Assembly: GCA_048772705.1 (NCBI GenBank)
Contig: JBLWGC010000033.1
Coordinates: forward strand, 1-64,000
Length of the DNA: 64,000 nt
Source: Leidyana gryllorum EB-2025a
Lineage: Eukaryota > Apicomplexa
Direction of reading: 5' to 3'
This document shows, in pieces, positions 1 to 10,773 of the stretch (positions within the stretch are counted from its first letter, which is position 1; the number at the start of each line of letters is the position of its first letter). The notes below the pieces were generated by a model that was not told the DNA's origin, ran no database searches, and saw only the letters and a list, made by a program, of their open reading frames with translations. The position numbers and the translations under genes are program-made.

Positions 1-9
1 CTGTCGACG

Positions 10-435
10 CTATCCCAACACTTCGTCAATAATAGTGGCCCAGGTGGGGTTCCTGCAGACCGCACTCCACTTCTTCTGGAATGTGGCGAGGGAGGCCTTC
101 CTCCTATTGACCTCGGCCGCGGCTTTGTCAACCCAGTCTTCGAACTCTATTTCTGTTCTTGGACAGAACACCGGTAGATCTAGGTATTTAATTGCCTTGG
201 CCTGGTCCTCCTGCTGTCTTTCCGCCTCAGCCACTCCCGGTGGTGTTGAGAAGCGCGGTTTCACTCTACCCTGGGCTAGCTCCAGTAACAGTCCAACGTA
301 ACGGTTCCCAGAACAGCCCCCAATGATTTGTGAACCGTTACTGTCCTGTCTGGTTGGGTCGAGCAGAGGTGAATGCGTCGGTTGGTTTTCAGTGGTCGAA
401 TCCTTTTGTTGCGGCGGAATGGTAGCTGGCATCAT
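10..435 (-). CDS. Hypothetical protein, 141 aa
   Basis: An uninterrupted 141-codon frame closed by a stop. The product is hydrophilic and has no signal peptide or membrane segment. The N-terminal 40 residues are rich in Ser, Thr, Pro and Gln. The C-terminal half looks folded, with a stretch of charged and aromatic residues (EFEDWVDKAAAEVNRRKA) likely to be helical. I do not recognise a family. A fragment of a retroelement gag-like protein is possible, since short isolated frames of this composition occur in protist retroelements, but no zinc knuckle, protease or reverse transcriptase is visible. It may also be one exon of a gene whose other exons lie left of the window. Confidence 0.3.
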   Translation of the reverse strand: MMPATIPPQQKDSTTENQPTHSPLLDPTRQDSNGSQIIGGCSGNRYVGLLLELAQGRVKPRFSTPPGVAEAERQQEDQAKAIKYLDLPVFCPRTEIEFEDWVDKAAAEVNRRKASLATFQKKWSAVCRNPTWATIIDEVLG

Positions 436-691
436 CTAACCGTAGTTTTTGGTAGTCAATGTTCAATCACTCAATCAGTCAAAACGCGTGTGTGTAAACG
501 TGTGTCTCCCCGGCCGGGTATGGCCGGGCACAAGGTGCTTTACTACGACCAAACTGCTTAATTCGGTGTCCATGAACTATTTATTGGGTCCTTAAGACGT
601 CGCTCCTACTGCTGGTAGTGTCAATCAGAAATAGACACAACATCATTTTTTGGATCACTAGTGATAAGGAACCAGCGTAGCAGCAGTCTAA
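436..691. other. Intergenic spacer
   Basis: No convincing coding frame. This is the shared upstream region of two divergent frames, the minus-strand 141-aa ORF and the plus-strand PAN-domain gene. No core promoter motif could be assigned with confidence. Confidence 0.3.
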
Positions 692-3064
692 ATGAGAGGC
701 GCAACCACAGCTTATAAGCTGCTCCCGAGTGTGTTCAGCTCGACGTCAGAGCTCACTACCAGTGTCGTCTACACCAGTACTAATGCTGTAAACAGCGCAA
801 TCGCCACGACAAGCACAACACACATCACATCGTCATCATGCGAGATGGCGCACACATCATATTGGGCACCACGAAGTTTCGCATTCAATAATGTTGCTAC
901 ACTCGACCGGTGCCGAGCACATTGCCAGGTTTTCAGCCCGCCATTGGAACTATTGGGAACGGACTTGGGGAATTATTGTTACCCCGATTTTCAATGTCGG
1001 GGATCCAGTTACAACCCCGCCACTGGACGCTGTGAACTCTTCGATAGCGATGTAGATACGGTATTTGCCAATTATGTCGAATCAACTAGTATCACCTGCC
1101 GTTTGCCAAAGGTTTTCACTCAAAGACGATCTAAACTCAGATGCTTGAACATCACTGAAAGAAATGAATTGAGCCGTTTTAACATAATCGAGGATGTGGA
1201 TGAGACCACTTTAGATTATTTCAATGTCGTTGATCAACAACTACCAGAATCTATACCACAGCTTCACTCACTCCGATCTGATACTTCCTATGCCTTCTTA
1301 TCTACCCGTAAGATCTGCCAGTCGCCCATTCCATTGGTGTGTGTGCGTTTGTCCGGAACCCGTGTCTCCGTGTGTGTGTGTAGCCCTGCCCGCCGCTCCA
1401 GGACATGCGCATCCCCTTCCGCCTCCTTGATGATACCGAAATCTCGCAGACCTATCGCAAGTAGCGGACGAACAAGGGTGGATCACTCAAACCAACATTC
1501 AGTCTGCTTTTGGGTATCACAATGTTCGAAATCATATATGGGGTGTTCCCCGGGGAGTCGATGACTGGAGGTACTGCTTTTTACTCTGTCACTATGAAGA
1601 AGAGTGTATGCGTTGGACTTTCGTTGCATCGAGAGAAACATTCGACCAGTACGGCGGGGGCTGCTATCTAAAAACAGCCTACTCGCCCATGGCCCCTATT
1701 GAGTCGACCCGCCACATCGCTCTGACTGGGGGTCGTGAGATATCCGAGTCTGACCGAGAATTCTATTTCGGGTCCGCTCGGATATACAACAGCTCTGTGT
1801 TGGAGGAAGACAAGGATTTAAATGAACTCAACCCATTAGTGGTGTCATGTGTCCAAAGAGGCGAAGTTGCATGGCATGATGGCGAGCTTATTAGATCAGA
1901 TCTTATCGGCGTTGACGTTAATGCGACTACATTGATAAGATGCTGGGTGGCCTGTGCGCTAACAGACCGCTGTACAGCGATCCAGTTCACTCCAGTGGAC
2001 TTTATCGAGGATTTTCCCTTATTGTTCTCAGATGGGGCGGGTTGCCTCCTTTTTAGCTCTGTGACGCAGACAGTGCCAGTTTTTCCGTTCTCGACCGTCA
2101 TGCAGTCGTCCGCGACGTGTCCTCTTCTTCTGGCTTCCCTGGAGGAGAACAAGTTGGTGGATTCTTCGGATCTTGAGGGTGAGGTCGAGTTTTGAGAGCT
2201 TTCTCTCAGCGCGGCATGTTGCAGATTTGGAGGAACGTGCGGATCATCTGGCCGATGGAGTGTCAATAAGAGGACAGTTCCGGGACGAGGCGAAAGGGAA
2301 TTATATCGTTACAAAGTCTGTTGAGAAGTGTCACGAGCTGTGCAAAGAGTTGGAGGACTGTGAGGCTTTCACCTGGATGCCTGTTCAACACGTATGTTAC
2401 TTTTTCGAGTCTGTGCGAGACTTCCGCCGTGATGTGCGCGGGAAGGTATTCAGCGGCTATGCAGACGAGAGCAGAAACATTGCCACTGATTGGCAAGCTG
2501 TGACGGCTGGCGGCAGTGCGAATATTCTTCTGACTAATGAGGGAGAGGAAGTGCGGTCAGTAGTGACGTGTGCCTACATGGAATTGGACACCAATCGGAC
2601 ATCTGAGACATCATTGCGGATACCCGATGTGTACTATGCTCAAAATTGCTTTGAATATTGTCGCAACCGCGTCGGATGTCTATCCTTCTCATGGAACACT
2701 GTGACTCGAAACTGCTTCTTGCAATTCTCAACCGCATGGAAATACCCAGTGGAAGTCGCATCGGGCACTATGCTCAGTGCTCGTTCAACCTGCGATGGCA
2801 ATGGCCACCTCCGTAAGTGCGCACACACACACACACACACACACATCAATCAATCCTTCCTTCTGTGGGGGCCGGGCCGCCGGCCAGCTCCCACCTGTGT
2901 GATTCATTTGATCGGCTCTTTTCCGTTCCAGCTTCACTGACCCTGCAGGACTTTACGTGGAGACGGTAGAAGAGAGGCGGCTCCCACTACTAATCGCCAG
3001 CAGCGTCCTGGTGTTGCTGGGCGTGTTGTGTATAGTCGGCTGTGGCTTGGTGCTGGTCCACTAG
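692..3064 (+). CDS. PAN/Apple-like cysteine-rich type I membrane protein
   Basis: Four exons give an open 693-aa frame: 692-1340, 1450-2178, 2225-2812 and 2949-3064. The large N-terminal part contains several Cys-rich modules in the PAN/Apple style, for example CRAHCQ followed by CELF, then CHELCKELEDCEAFTW followed by CYFF, and later CFEYCRNRVGCLSFSW followed by CFLQF. PAN/Apple domains bind proteins or sugars and are usual in secreted adhesins of alveolates. The last exon encodes a hydrophobic stretch (LLIASSVLVLLGVLCIVGCG) that ends four residues before the stop, so the protein should be anchored with almost no cytoplasmic tail. No clear signal peptide follows the chosen ATG, so the true N-terminus may lie in a missed upstream exon. 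The third intron carries an (AC)n run. The gene is convergent with the phosphodiesterase, whose stop is about 90 bp away. Confidence 0.7.
2821..2844. repeat. (AC)n microsatellite in intron
   Basis: An uninterrupted AC dinucleotide run just inside the 5' end of the last intron of the PAN-domain gene, immediately after the donor site. Confidence 0.9.
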
Positions 3065-3154
3065 TGGTGCGGACCGGCGCCGTTAGTGCTCCTGTTCCCG
3101 CCACAGCCAGTGGCAACTTCGTTATTCGAGGGTTGCAGGACACTAGCCCGCCGT

Positions 3155-6100
3155 CTAATGACATCCAACATTCGGTCTGGTCGGGGCTCTTCCCAACGGG
3201 CGACCCGCGCCGATGGCGACAATGCCCGGTCCCGTTTCATTCTGTTGCGACCAACTCGGGTGTTCACTACCAGAGGAGAGATTGATGCTATTCGATCCGG
3301 ACTTACACGACCCTAAGGACGACTGAGCGGACGTCATGGAGGTACTGGATATCGAGGGCACCGGGATGGAGGAGGTGCTTTCCCGTGTCGAGACCGCCCG
3401 CAGATCACGAATTAGAGGTGTCTGGCTGAGGGGTACTGTCTGGACACGGCGATTGAGGTCCCCCACCCCTGTTGACACCTCATCGTCACCCCACGACGAA
3501 GTGGATTTCACTTCGCCCAAAGACCACGCTTCGCTGTCCATGTCGGACCGTTTCCGGCTGAGGAGTTGGTGGCAACACGTTGTCATCCGAGAGTATATTT
3601 GAGCAGTGACCATTGTCGAAGGAGGGAAAGGGACTAGACGATGGTCAGTCAGAGGGGGGCCGGGCACACAAGTCGACTTACGGTCGTCTTCGACGAGGAG
3701 GGGGACTCTCCCTCTCCGAGGCGGAGGCCACAAGCGGCACCAAACCCGTCGTACCCGTCAGATCGCCCACAATAGATGTCCATCTCCTCTTCTTGTACCG
3801 CTCGCGGTTCCGATAATTCCGTCCATCCCCGCCGTTCTCAACACTCGGCATTTTGGTCAGCTCCATGTCGACCTCTTTGCCGCATTCCTGCACATCCGCA
3901 GGCACCTCCAGAGCCGACTGGTCATTTCCAGCAGCCAGAGTTTGCCACTTTGTACTATTCGCCTGCAACACGGACGCCAAATTGTTGATGTGCCGATTAT
4001 TCTCGTCAAACATTCGCAATTCATACATCATTGGCTGAGAGAGAGAGTGGATTTGAGAACGGGTGGAGGCGGCTTACTGTGACGACGAACTCTATAAATC
4101 CAGACTGAGATTTTGCAAACTCCGTTGCGTGCTTTGACCTGTCACATAGAGGTGATAAAGGGAGGCCCAAGGAAGCTTCCTGTTCCCCTTGGCGGTAAAA
4201 CTCCTCTACCACTCGGAAACACCAGTTCCGATGAATTTCCCAGTCGCAAGCAGACGATGCCAGATCCCCAGCTTTGATACACATCTCCAGCATCAGGCTG
4301 CCACGTGCGTTATCCATTGCAAAGACCCCCAAAACCTCACGTCATGTCCTCCTGATTCCTATATGGATCGAATTCCGGGTCCGATCGACGAAGTTTGAAG
4401 CGGCTGATGTGCTCAAAGTGGCTCTTCATGTCCGTGGCGAGGATTAATTTGATAATCATTTCACGGACCAATCGGAAGATCTCAGTCTTGAAGGGGAAGA
4501 GGACGTTACAATTCTCTCTGAAAATAGCACAGAACAATGAAAGAGTGTAATTTCAGCTTACAACTCGAGTGTCATGAATAGCAGACAACAGTGATAGTTC
4601 TCCAGCACTGAACTGTCATTGTAGATGACCGACTGACGACGACGACAGAGATATATATAATAACCGATTAATTTGGCCCACCAATGGATCGTAAGAGTTG
4701 ACAAAGAATTGATTGTTTCGTCCTGGGTGTCCAACATCGTGTCCTAAGGATGCCAACACATAGGCAATCTCAATAGCGGGGCTGAAAGCCTGTCTGCGGA
4801 GAAGAAAATCAACTTGTTTCACAGATCACAGGTGTGGTGGCGCGCCCAAAGGTAAAGAAAGCAGCACGTGTGACATACCCAGATTTCAAGCCCAAATAAG
4901 AGGACATGGCTGCTGTAGCGTGGGCTACGTGGGCGGCATGGACGGCACTGTGGTATGGAAGTTGACGATATTGCTGCTGCAATCCATAAAGGAAGCTCAT
5001 GAACACAAAGTGATGAAGGACCGAAAAGTGGAGTTCTGGGGGTCCCTCGGAAACCCTGTCGGGCTGCGTGGTCGGCCGCCGTGACGGATTAGGTTTGCTC
5101 AGCGATGCAGCCCGCGTGCCCATTGTTTGCAATATGAGGGACGAGCGTTTTTCGTAGAGTCGCTCGCTTCCAGGAGTCTCGACTGACTTGAGTATCGCAG
5201 GGTCAATCAAGTGGGGATGAGTTTGTATCAAGCTGCTGATCTTCCGTCCAATGAGGGCGTAGCCCACCTCCACCAAGATGTTGCCCCCGCACCGTTCGTC
5301 AAGTTTGTGGAGGTCCAGAGTCCACTGATTTCCCACAATGGCAATTAACTCTTCAGTAAGCTGCCGTTTGGGCAAATCCTCGGGCTTGAAGCCCCCCACA
5401 ACAACCGAGTTCCCCTCCACTGTAGTATCGTCCTCCGAGTCGAACAGATCCGCGCTGCTAAATCTTCGACTCAGCCGACGGGCTGAAGCGGCGTGCATAC
5501 GCCTGCGAGCCAATCGGTGAGTGGCAGCCGAGTCGTCGTCGTCAGACTCATCTTTGGGTATTATTATTTCCTTTTGTGTTCGCGAACGCTTCCATAACAT
5601 TCTTCGCTTGAGAGCGTCTTGCGAACGTTTGGCCCATCGTTTGGACCTACTCGTCCGTGGTGGTCGTGGGGACTCCCGCCGGGCTGGCTGAAACACTCCA
5701 GGTCGGCTCACCATCACTCGTACAGCGTCCTGGATCTGGACGGGACTCGGAAGAGCAGCAGGGCCTCCTGGAAGTACTTCCGCTACAGCCGAGTGGTTTC
5801 GCCGTAAGTCTATCGTGTCAGCCGTGAGCTGATCATCCAGTCGCAGAGAGCCCCCAGCGCGCCATCGAGAGCCACTGGCACCCTCTTCTACACTGTTCTG
5901 TGGCCCCAAGTCTATCCCGTACATTCGGGCATAGTTCAAAGGGACTTGAGCGTTCACGCTGTCATATCGCGCCGTGACTCGCACTTTGAAGAGATCCTGC
6001 ACGCAAACAACGAACCGTTATGACAGCAGAAGGTGAACGAAGGATTGCTGCCATCAGATGGGAAGGCTAAGCCCATGTGGCGGTGTAGAGTGCGGCCAAA

Positions 6101-8404
6101 GCCGTGTCTCCGTTCCACCGCACACATGTGTGCAAGCGCAGAAGGAGGAGCGGCACGTACCTGATAACGTGTCAACATTTTCTGAGCCTCTTGTACTCGT
6201 GTGACAATGCGCATTGTACTATCGGTGTACCGCATGGTGCCAGCTGGCGCGGACGAGGCCGTGGTAGCAAGTTTGCCAATCTACAGGACCAGAATTGGAG
6301 GCTTTGAGCAGGTGTTTACCTCACTCAAGAGTGAGAGAACATTTTCCATTCCTGTGGTGGTGAACAGGCTATTGCCGGGTCCTTCATCGACTGAGTCTGA
6401 AAGGTTGGCCTGTGCTGAAGGTTGTTTGAAGGGTACGATCGGTGGGTTGTTGATTTACCCGCCAAGAGGTGAAAGCCCACATTCTGGCATTGATGTCAAG
6501 CTGACATCGAATAATAAAGCCTCCAGAGACGGTGAGCACCATTAAGAGATCCATGAGCGAGCTAAGACTGAGATTTGGCCTGTTTCTGGCATCCACTTAC
6601 TCCTCAAAAGTCACTTCGCTCGTTCCAATATATCCAGCTAAAGTTGGTCCAAGAATGGAGATAAGTTGGAATACCCAAATCCAAAAGCAGAGATGTGCAC
6701 TACACAGATCCGAATATCAATGTATACAAATGAGCTGTCTCGTACCTGATATATATACTCCTGCCTGCCATAAAGGCCCACAGAACACACCACACTGAGA
6801 TGACCGACCCAAGATGAAGAAGGTAAGGCTGTACACGGGCACCCGAGTCATCAACGAAGAAAAGACCTACGGCTTGCCATGTGGCCACATTGATGGTCAT
6901 CTGCGAAAGCAGCAAAGATGAGCTCCAGCAAGGGTGTGTGGAGGGGTGTGTGTTCACACAGGCCCACACAGTGTAGCGTGTGACTGACCAGACAAAGTAG
7001 AACAACAAGTGTGATTTGGGTGCAGCAGATATTGACGAGGCAGGCGGATTTCATGAACCAAGGTAGTTGTTCGGTATTTTGCTGTGTGGTAGAGGATTTG
7101 ATATCAATGTGTAAGGAGTCTTCGTGTGTGGTGGTAGGGAGTGTGTCTTCGTTCAGGATGGTTGTGAGGCTGTCGAGATGGCGGAGGTGCCACTGATTTC
7201 TAGATGGATATTAGACGGAATTTCGTTGTGGGTGTTACCTGCGAACGAGACATACGACGAAGAGGCACAGGAAGATGAGTGTGTGCATGACCAGTCCTGA
7301 GAGTATGATGAGGAGACGGAGGCCATAACAGTGTGGTTCGCATTTCTCGCTATCGACGCCTGCCAAGGTGAAAGCCCAACCACAAATATATATGGCATAT
7401 AGCATAAGGAGTAGATACATGCGTTGTTTAGTCTCGCGTAGAGTGTGTAATTCTTGATACCGTTCTTCGAGTTCAGCATCACGGAACTTGAAGGCTCGAA
7501 AGACGCTGTAGTGAATAGCTTCAACAAACTCAGATCGATGTAGATCGCTGTGGACGGGGCTTTCGCTAAGATCCATTAACCATCGGGCACAGAGTCTCCG
7601 TATTTTGCTGCTCGCTGTGTGCAGACTAGGTGGCTCGGCAGAGGGAGGCGAACTGCTAAGATCCTCTTCAGACATATGTACGGAGCCCTCCTCATAATAG
7701 AAGGTGCTGTGCATCACCTTGGCGCCCGCCCGCACTCCTCCCCAGTCGCCGCCGGTCGTCGTTGGTTGTACCAAGAGAGCGGATGGCAACCGGCTGGTGC
7801 TCGGGAACGGCGGCTCCCCCCAGGTCACTTTGCTGTGTGACTGAGCCGAATTAGCCGCCGTGGCTGTAGTCAGCTCATCGGAGTGCCTCATCCAAATACA
7901 CACCCAAAAAACCAACTTTTACGCTCAGCTACCAGATCGCCTCGTTACCTCGCCCTCTGGCAGACTCATCAACATCTACAACAACTCTTTCAATCACTTC
8001 ATTCTACTAACAAACAAACGAGGTGTGCGTCGCCGCGACACCCGGCCGACAAGGCCCCTCATAAGGCCGCGCCGCGCACTCCAAAACTCAAAACTCACCC
8101 GTTCGATGTAAACCTCTGTTATTCGGGACAGAGCTTTCAGACTGCGCGAGCGGTGAGACACTGAGCCGAGAAAGGAAATGCGGGCTTACCTCCCCAGCCC
8201 ATTCACATTGGCCCCGAGGCCGCTAAATAACAGAGCAGGGATGGCAGGATGCACAGCCGGATTCTCGTGAGCTGAAGCGGCCAGATAAGCCCCTTCAATA
8301 GCTCGAACCTCGCCTTCTTTGCGTCCCGCGAATGCCAACCCCGGCCCCATTATACTGGCCGGCTGCTGCTGCTGTTGGTTAGACTCGCCTCCACCGTCCT
8401 CCAT
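3155..8404 (-). CDS. Six-pass membrane 3',5'-cyclic nucleotide phosphodiesterase
   Basis: A multi-exon gene encoding a class I cyclic nucleotide phosphodiesterase, which hydrolyses cAMP and/or cGMP. The N-terminal exon (8190-8404, starting MEDGGGESN) is Gln-rich and disordered. About six hydrophobic segments follow between roughly 7.5 and 6.4 kb (for example MYLLLMLYAIYICGWAFTLA, LLIILSGLVMHTLIFLCLFV, YLLHLGSVISVWCVLWAFMA and FWIWVFQLISILGPTLAG). A linker near 6.2-5.1 kb leads to the catalytic domain. The metal-binding and catalytic motifs are present in order: YHSAVHAAH, HDVGHPGRNN, LATDMKSHFE, CIKAGD, EFYRQGEQEASLGLPLSP, and QSGFIEF with the invariant glutamine. The first motif has Ser where Asn is usual (YHN). 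The C-terminal 190 residues are Ser/Thr-rich and hydrophilic. Six TM plus PDE is the arrangement known from apicomplexan PDEs. Nucleotide specificity cannot be read from the sequence. Several internal exon boundaries are approximate. Confidence 0.88.
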
Positions 8405-8435
8405 GTGGTGTGACCAGTTTCTTAAAAATTTGGCC
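8405..8435. promoter_or_regulatory. 31-bp divergent intergenic region, PDE / GAR1
   Basis: Only 31 bp separate the minus-strand PDE ATG (8402-8404) from the plus-strand GAR1 ATG (8436-8438). The spacer contains an AT-rich stretch (cttaaaaatttgg). Core promoters of both genes must lie within the neighbouring coding exons or be shared, unless one start codon lies in a different, undetected leader exon. Confidence 0.5.
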
Positions 8436-9139
8436 ATGTCATTCCGTGGTGGAGGATTCAGAGGGGGTCGCGGAGGCTTCCGTGGCGGCCGTGGCGGCTT
8501 CCAGCAGCCAATGGGCCCTCCACAGCAAATAATCGGTACGCCGCGTCTCCCAGCACACACATCTTGTTTTCCACGCAGAGGTTGGCAAGTTCTTGCACGT
8601 TTGCGAGAACGAGCTAATTTGCGAGGTCACTAAGCTCGATCAGCAAGTGCCATACTTCAATGGACGCGTATTTCTAGAGAATAAAGCTGAAATAGGCAAA
8701 ATAGACGAAATCCTGGGACCCCTAAACCAGATGGTAAGTCAGCCGCCGGCCCAGTTAGTCAAATAAAGTTTTCCGACAGTATGTTTCGATCAAAATGGCC
8801 GAAGGAGTCAAATCAGACTCTATCCCCGTCAATACGAAGATCTTCCTCGACACACAACAACTCCTCCCTCTTCAGCGCTTCTTGCCCAAAGAGCCCGTTC
8901 TTAAAACTGGAAAGTCTAAGAAACCAGCCGCTGGCGGTGCAGCCGGCGGTCGCGGCGGCCGAGGCGGCCGTGGTGGCCGTGGAGGTGGATTCAGTGGCGG
9001 TCGCGGTGGTGGATTTGGCGGTGGAGGTGGATTTGGTGGTGGACGAGGAGGAGGTGCTCGTGGCGGCGGGTTCGGTGGAGGTAACCGCGGTGGCCTGGGG
9101 TTCGGCGGTGGTAACAGAGGACGCGGCCGTCAGTTCTAG
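8436..9139 (+). CDS. GAR1: H/ACA ribonucleoprotein subunit GAR1
   Basis: Three exons (8436-8535, 8579-8733, 8780-9139), with introns of 43 and 46 nt, give 204 aa. GAR1 is a core protein of H/ACA snoRNPs, which pseudouridylate rRNA and snRNA in the nucleolus; it binds Cbf5/dyskerin and helps substrate release. The architecture is classic: an N-terminal Gly/Arg-rich tail (MSFRGGGFRGGRGGFRGG), a central beta-barrel core (GKFLHVCENELICEV, VPYFNGRVFLENKAEIGKID, EILGPLNQMYVSIKM, then a hydrophobic LPLQRFLP), and a longer C-terminal RGG domain rich in GGRGG repeats ending GRGRQF. The length is close to that of GAR1 in other eukaryotes. The exact fit of splice phases to the conserved core supports the model strongly. 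It is divergent with the PDE gene. Confidence 0.95.
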
Positions 9140-9276
9140 ACCGAAAAAGCTTCTCGCTCTTAATTGGAATTCCCCTTCATCAACCGCAACAGCAACAACA
9201 GACGCCCACCACTGGATGGAATACCAAACTATGTATGACTACTGCACATTCTTTGCTAACTATGTATGGTACTATT

Positions 9277-10653
9277 CTACCAGCCCCGAGCCTGTGCATG
9301 CTGAGCGGGGGGTTGTGGCTGTGCGTTCAGCAGTTGGGCAGATGCCTTCCACACAGAGTCCAGCCATCTGGCCCGCAGCTGATCTGCTGTTACATGTTTC
9401 AGCTTTTCAGCCAAGCGAGGCGGTAATTGGCCAACAGGACAGTCTGTCCATCCGGCTGATCCAGACTTGATCAGACACTTCAGTTTGTAAACTCTCTTCT
9501 TGCTTTCCTCCAACGCACCCTTCACTTGCAACGCCCCAAATCTGTACGACAGCGCCGCCAGAGTCTCCTCCTGGAACCTCGGACCTCCCACTTGTTCGTT
9601 CACCTCCGACACTCTGCGCCATCCATCGGACCCATCCACTTCGGGTGCCAATGGGAAGTCCACCGGATGGAAAGCGCCGCACGTGTGCTCCGGTCCGTAC
9701 CTCTCCAACACTGCCATACAATGTTGACTCACATTCTCAAGATAACGCCGAACTTCGGGAAATGAGAGTGTATCAGCCGATAACGGGGACAGGGAGGACA
9801 GATGGAATTGGATATAACCTGCCGTCTCTCGACACGAATTCACCCAATGCCACATCTCAAGTGCGTTGCTCTTGTCTTGCGGCTCCTCGTTCCACTTGGT
9901 GTGGTATACAACTTGCATCGCGTACATGAAAAGTCTCGCTGTTGTCAGCTGAGCAGCTGTGTACCGGGGATTGCTAAAGTCTATCTGACTCAAGTCCAAC
10001 GGTACAGTCGGAGCCTCGATACCGGGCACAGTCGGGTAATTGTATGGATTAGGCAGCTTAGTGCCCTTCGCAGACGGCCTTTGGACCCAATCTCGATAGC
10101 AATCCCAGTCCGCCGGCAGCCGCCCTCTTGCATATGCTTTCACCTTTCCATTACGCTGACTCGGCACATTATCCCGCAACAATCTCTCGAACGAGTCCAA
10201 GAACTCTCTGCCTAACCGCCCGATCTTGCCATCGCCATTCCGGCCCACACTCGGCTTGACCGTCTTCAATCTCGCCTCACCGTCTTCCGTAACATCCCAA
10301 AACTCCCCTCGCTTACGCATTGACCGCAACTCTTCAAGCGCCCCCAACACCTCCGACAAGCTTTCCATCTTCTTCTCTCCCTTCGCCGCTAATCCAGCCA
10401 ACACTGGATGTACCAACCCGACGGCCGGGCCAGATCCTATTTGGGGGAATTCCATTCCAGGCGGGGCCTTCAGCGATGTCCAATATCGATGCTGCGCTTC
10501 CTCGTATCCCAAAGTCGCGGTATCAGTCAGTCTCGTAATCTCCCGCATATCTCGATGTAAATGAACAGTTGCGGAGGCCGTTACGGCTGCGAACACTGTA
10601 CCCCTTGATGACTTGCCATTGACCCGCACCGACTCTATACGACTTGCCTTCAT
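9277..10653 (-). CDS. Uncharacterised 458-aa protein
   Basis: A single-exon frame of 458 aa with no membrane segment. The N-terminus (MKASRIESVRVNGKSSRG) is basic, lacks acidic residues until about residue 36 and is rich in Ser, Thr and Ala, so a mitochondrial presequence is conceivable. The middle contains aromatic-rich conserved-looking stretches (PADWDCYRDWVQRPS, LPNPYNYPTVPGIEAP, YHTKWNEEPQDKSNALEMWH) and the C-terminus is helical and basic (EESKKRVYKLKCL, PPRLAEKLKHVTADQLRARW). I do not recognise the family. Its length, lack of internal stops and even composition argue for a real gene. Its 3' end faces GAR1 138 bp away, and its start lies 120 bp from the end of the next minus-strand gene. 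Confidence 0.6.
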   Translation of the reverse strand: MKASRIESVRVNGKSSRGTVFAAVTASATVHLHRDMREITRLTDTATLGYEEAQHRYWTSLKAPPGMEFPQIGSGPAVGLVHPVLAGLAAKGEKKMESLSEVLGALEELRSMRKRGEFWDVTEDGEARLKTVKPSVGRNGDGKIGRLGREFLDSFERLLRDNVPSQRNGKVKAYARGRLPADWDCYRDWVQRPSAKGTKLPNPYNYPTVPGIEAPTVPLDLSQIDFSNPRYTAAQLTTARLFMYAMQVVYHTKWNEEPQDKSNALEMWHWVNSCRETAGYIQFHLSSLSPLSADTLSFPEVRRYLENVSQHCMAVLERYGPEHTCGAFHPVDFPLAPEVDGSDGWRRVSEVNEQVGGPRFQEETLAALSYRFGALQVKGALEESKKRVYKLKCLIKSGSAGWTDCPVGQLPPRLAEKLKHVTADQLRARWLDSVWKASAQLLNAQPQPPAQHAQARGW

Positions 10654-10773
10654 TAGACAATAGCCAAAAAAAACACAAAGTTTATAACACCATTAAGCAT
10701 TAAACTTCAAGAAGTCATCAAATTCAATGTAGTCCAATGACACCAAATCCACCGGCAAAGCCGCACGTATATC

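Noticed and set aside
8186-8560. Separate Gly/Pro-rich minus-strand ORF upstream of GAR1
   Set aside because: The part beyond 8404 is the antisense of the GAR1 RGG exon. The remainder is the first exon of the PDE.
8781-9470. Plus-strand 229-aa frame rich in Val and Ala
   Set aside because: It is the alternative frame of the GAR1 RGG-coding exon, produced by the GGN repeats.
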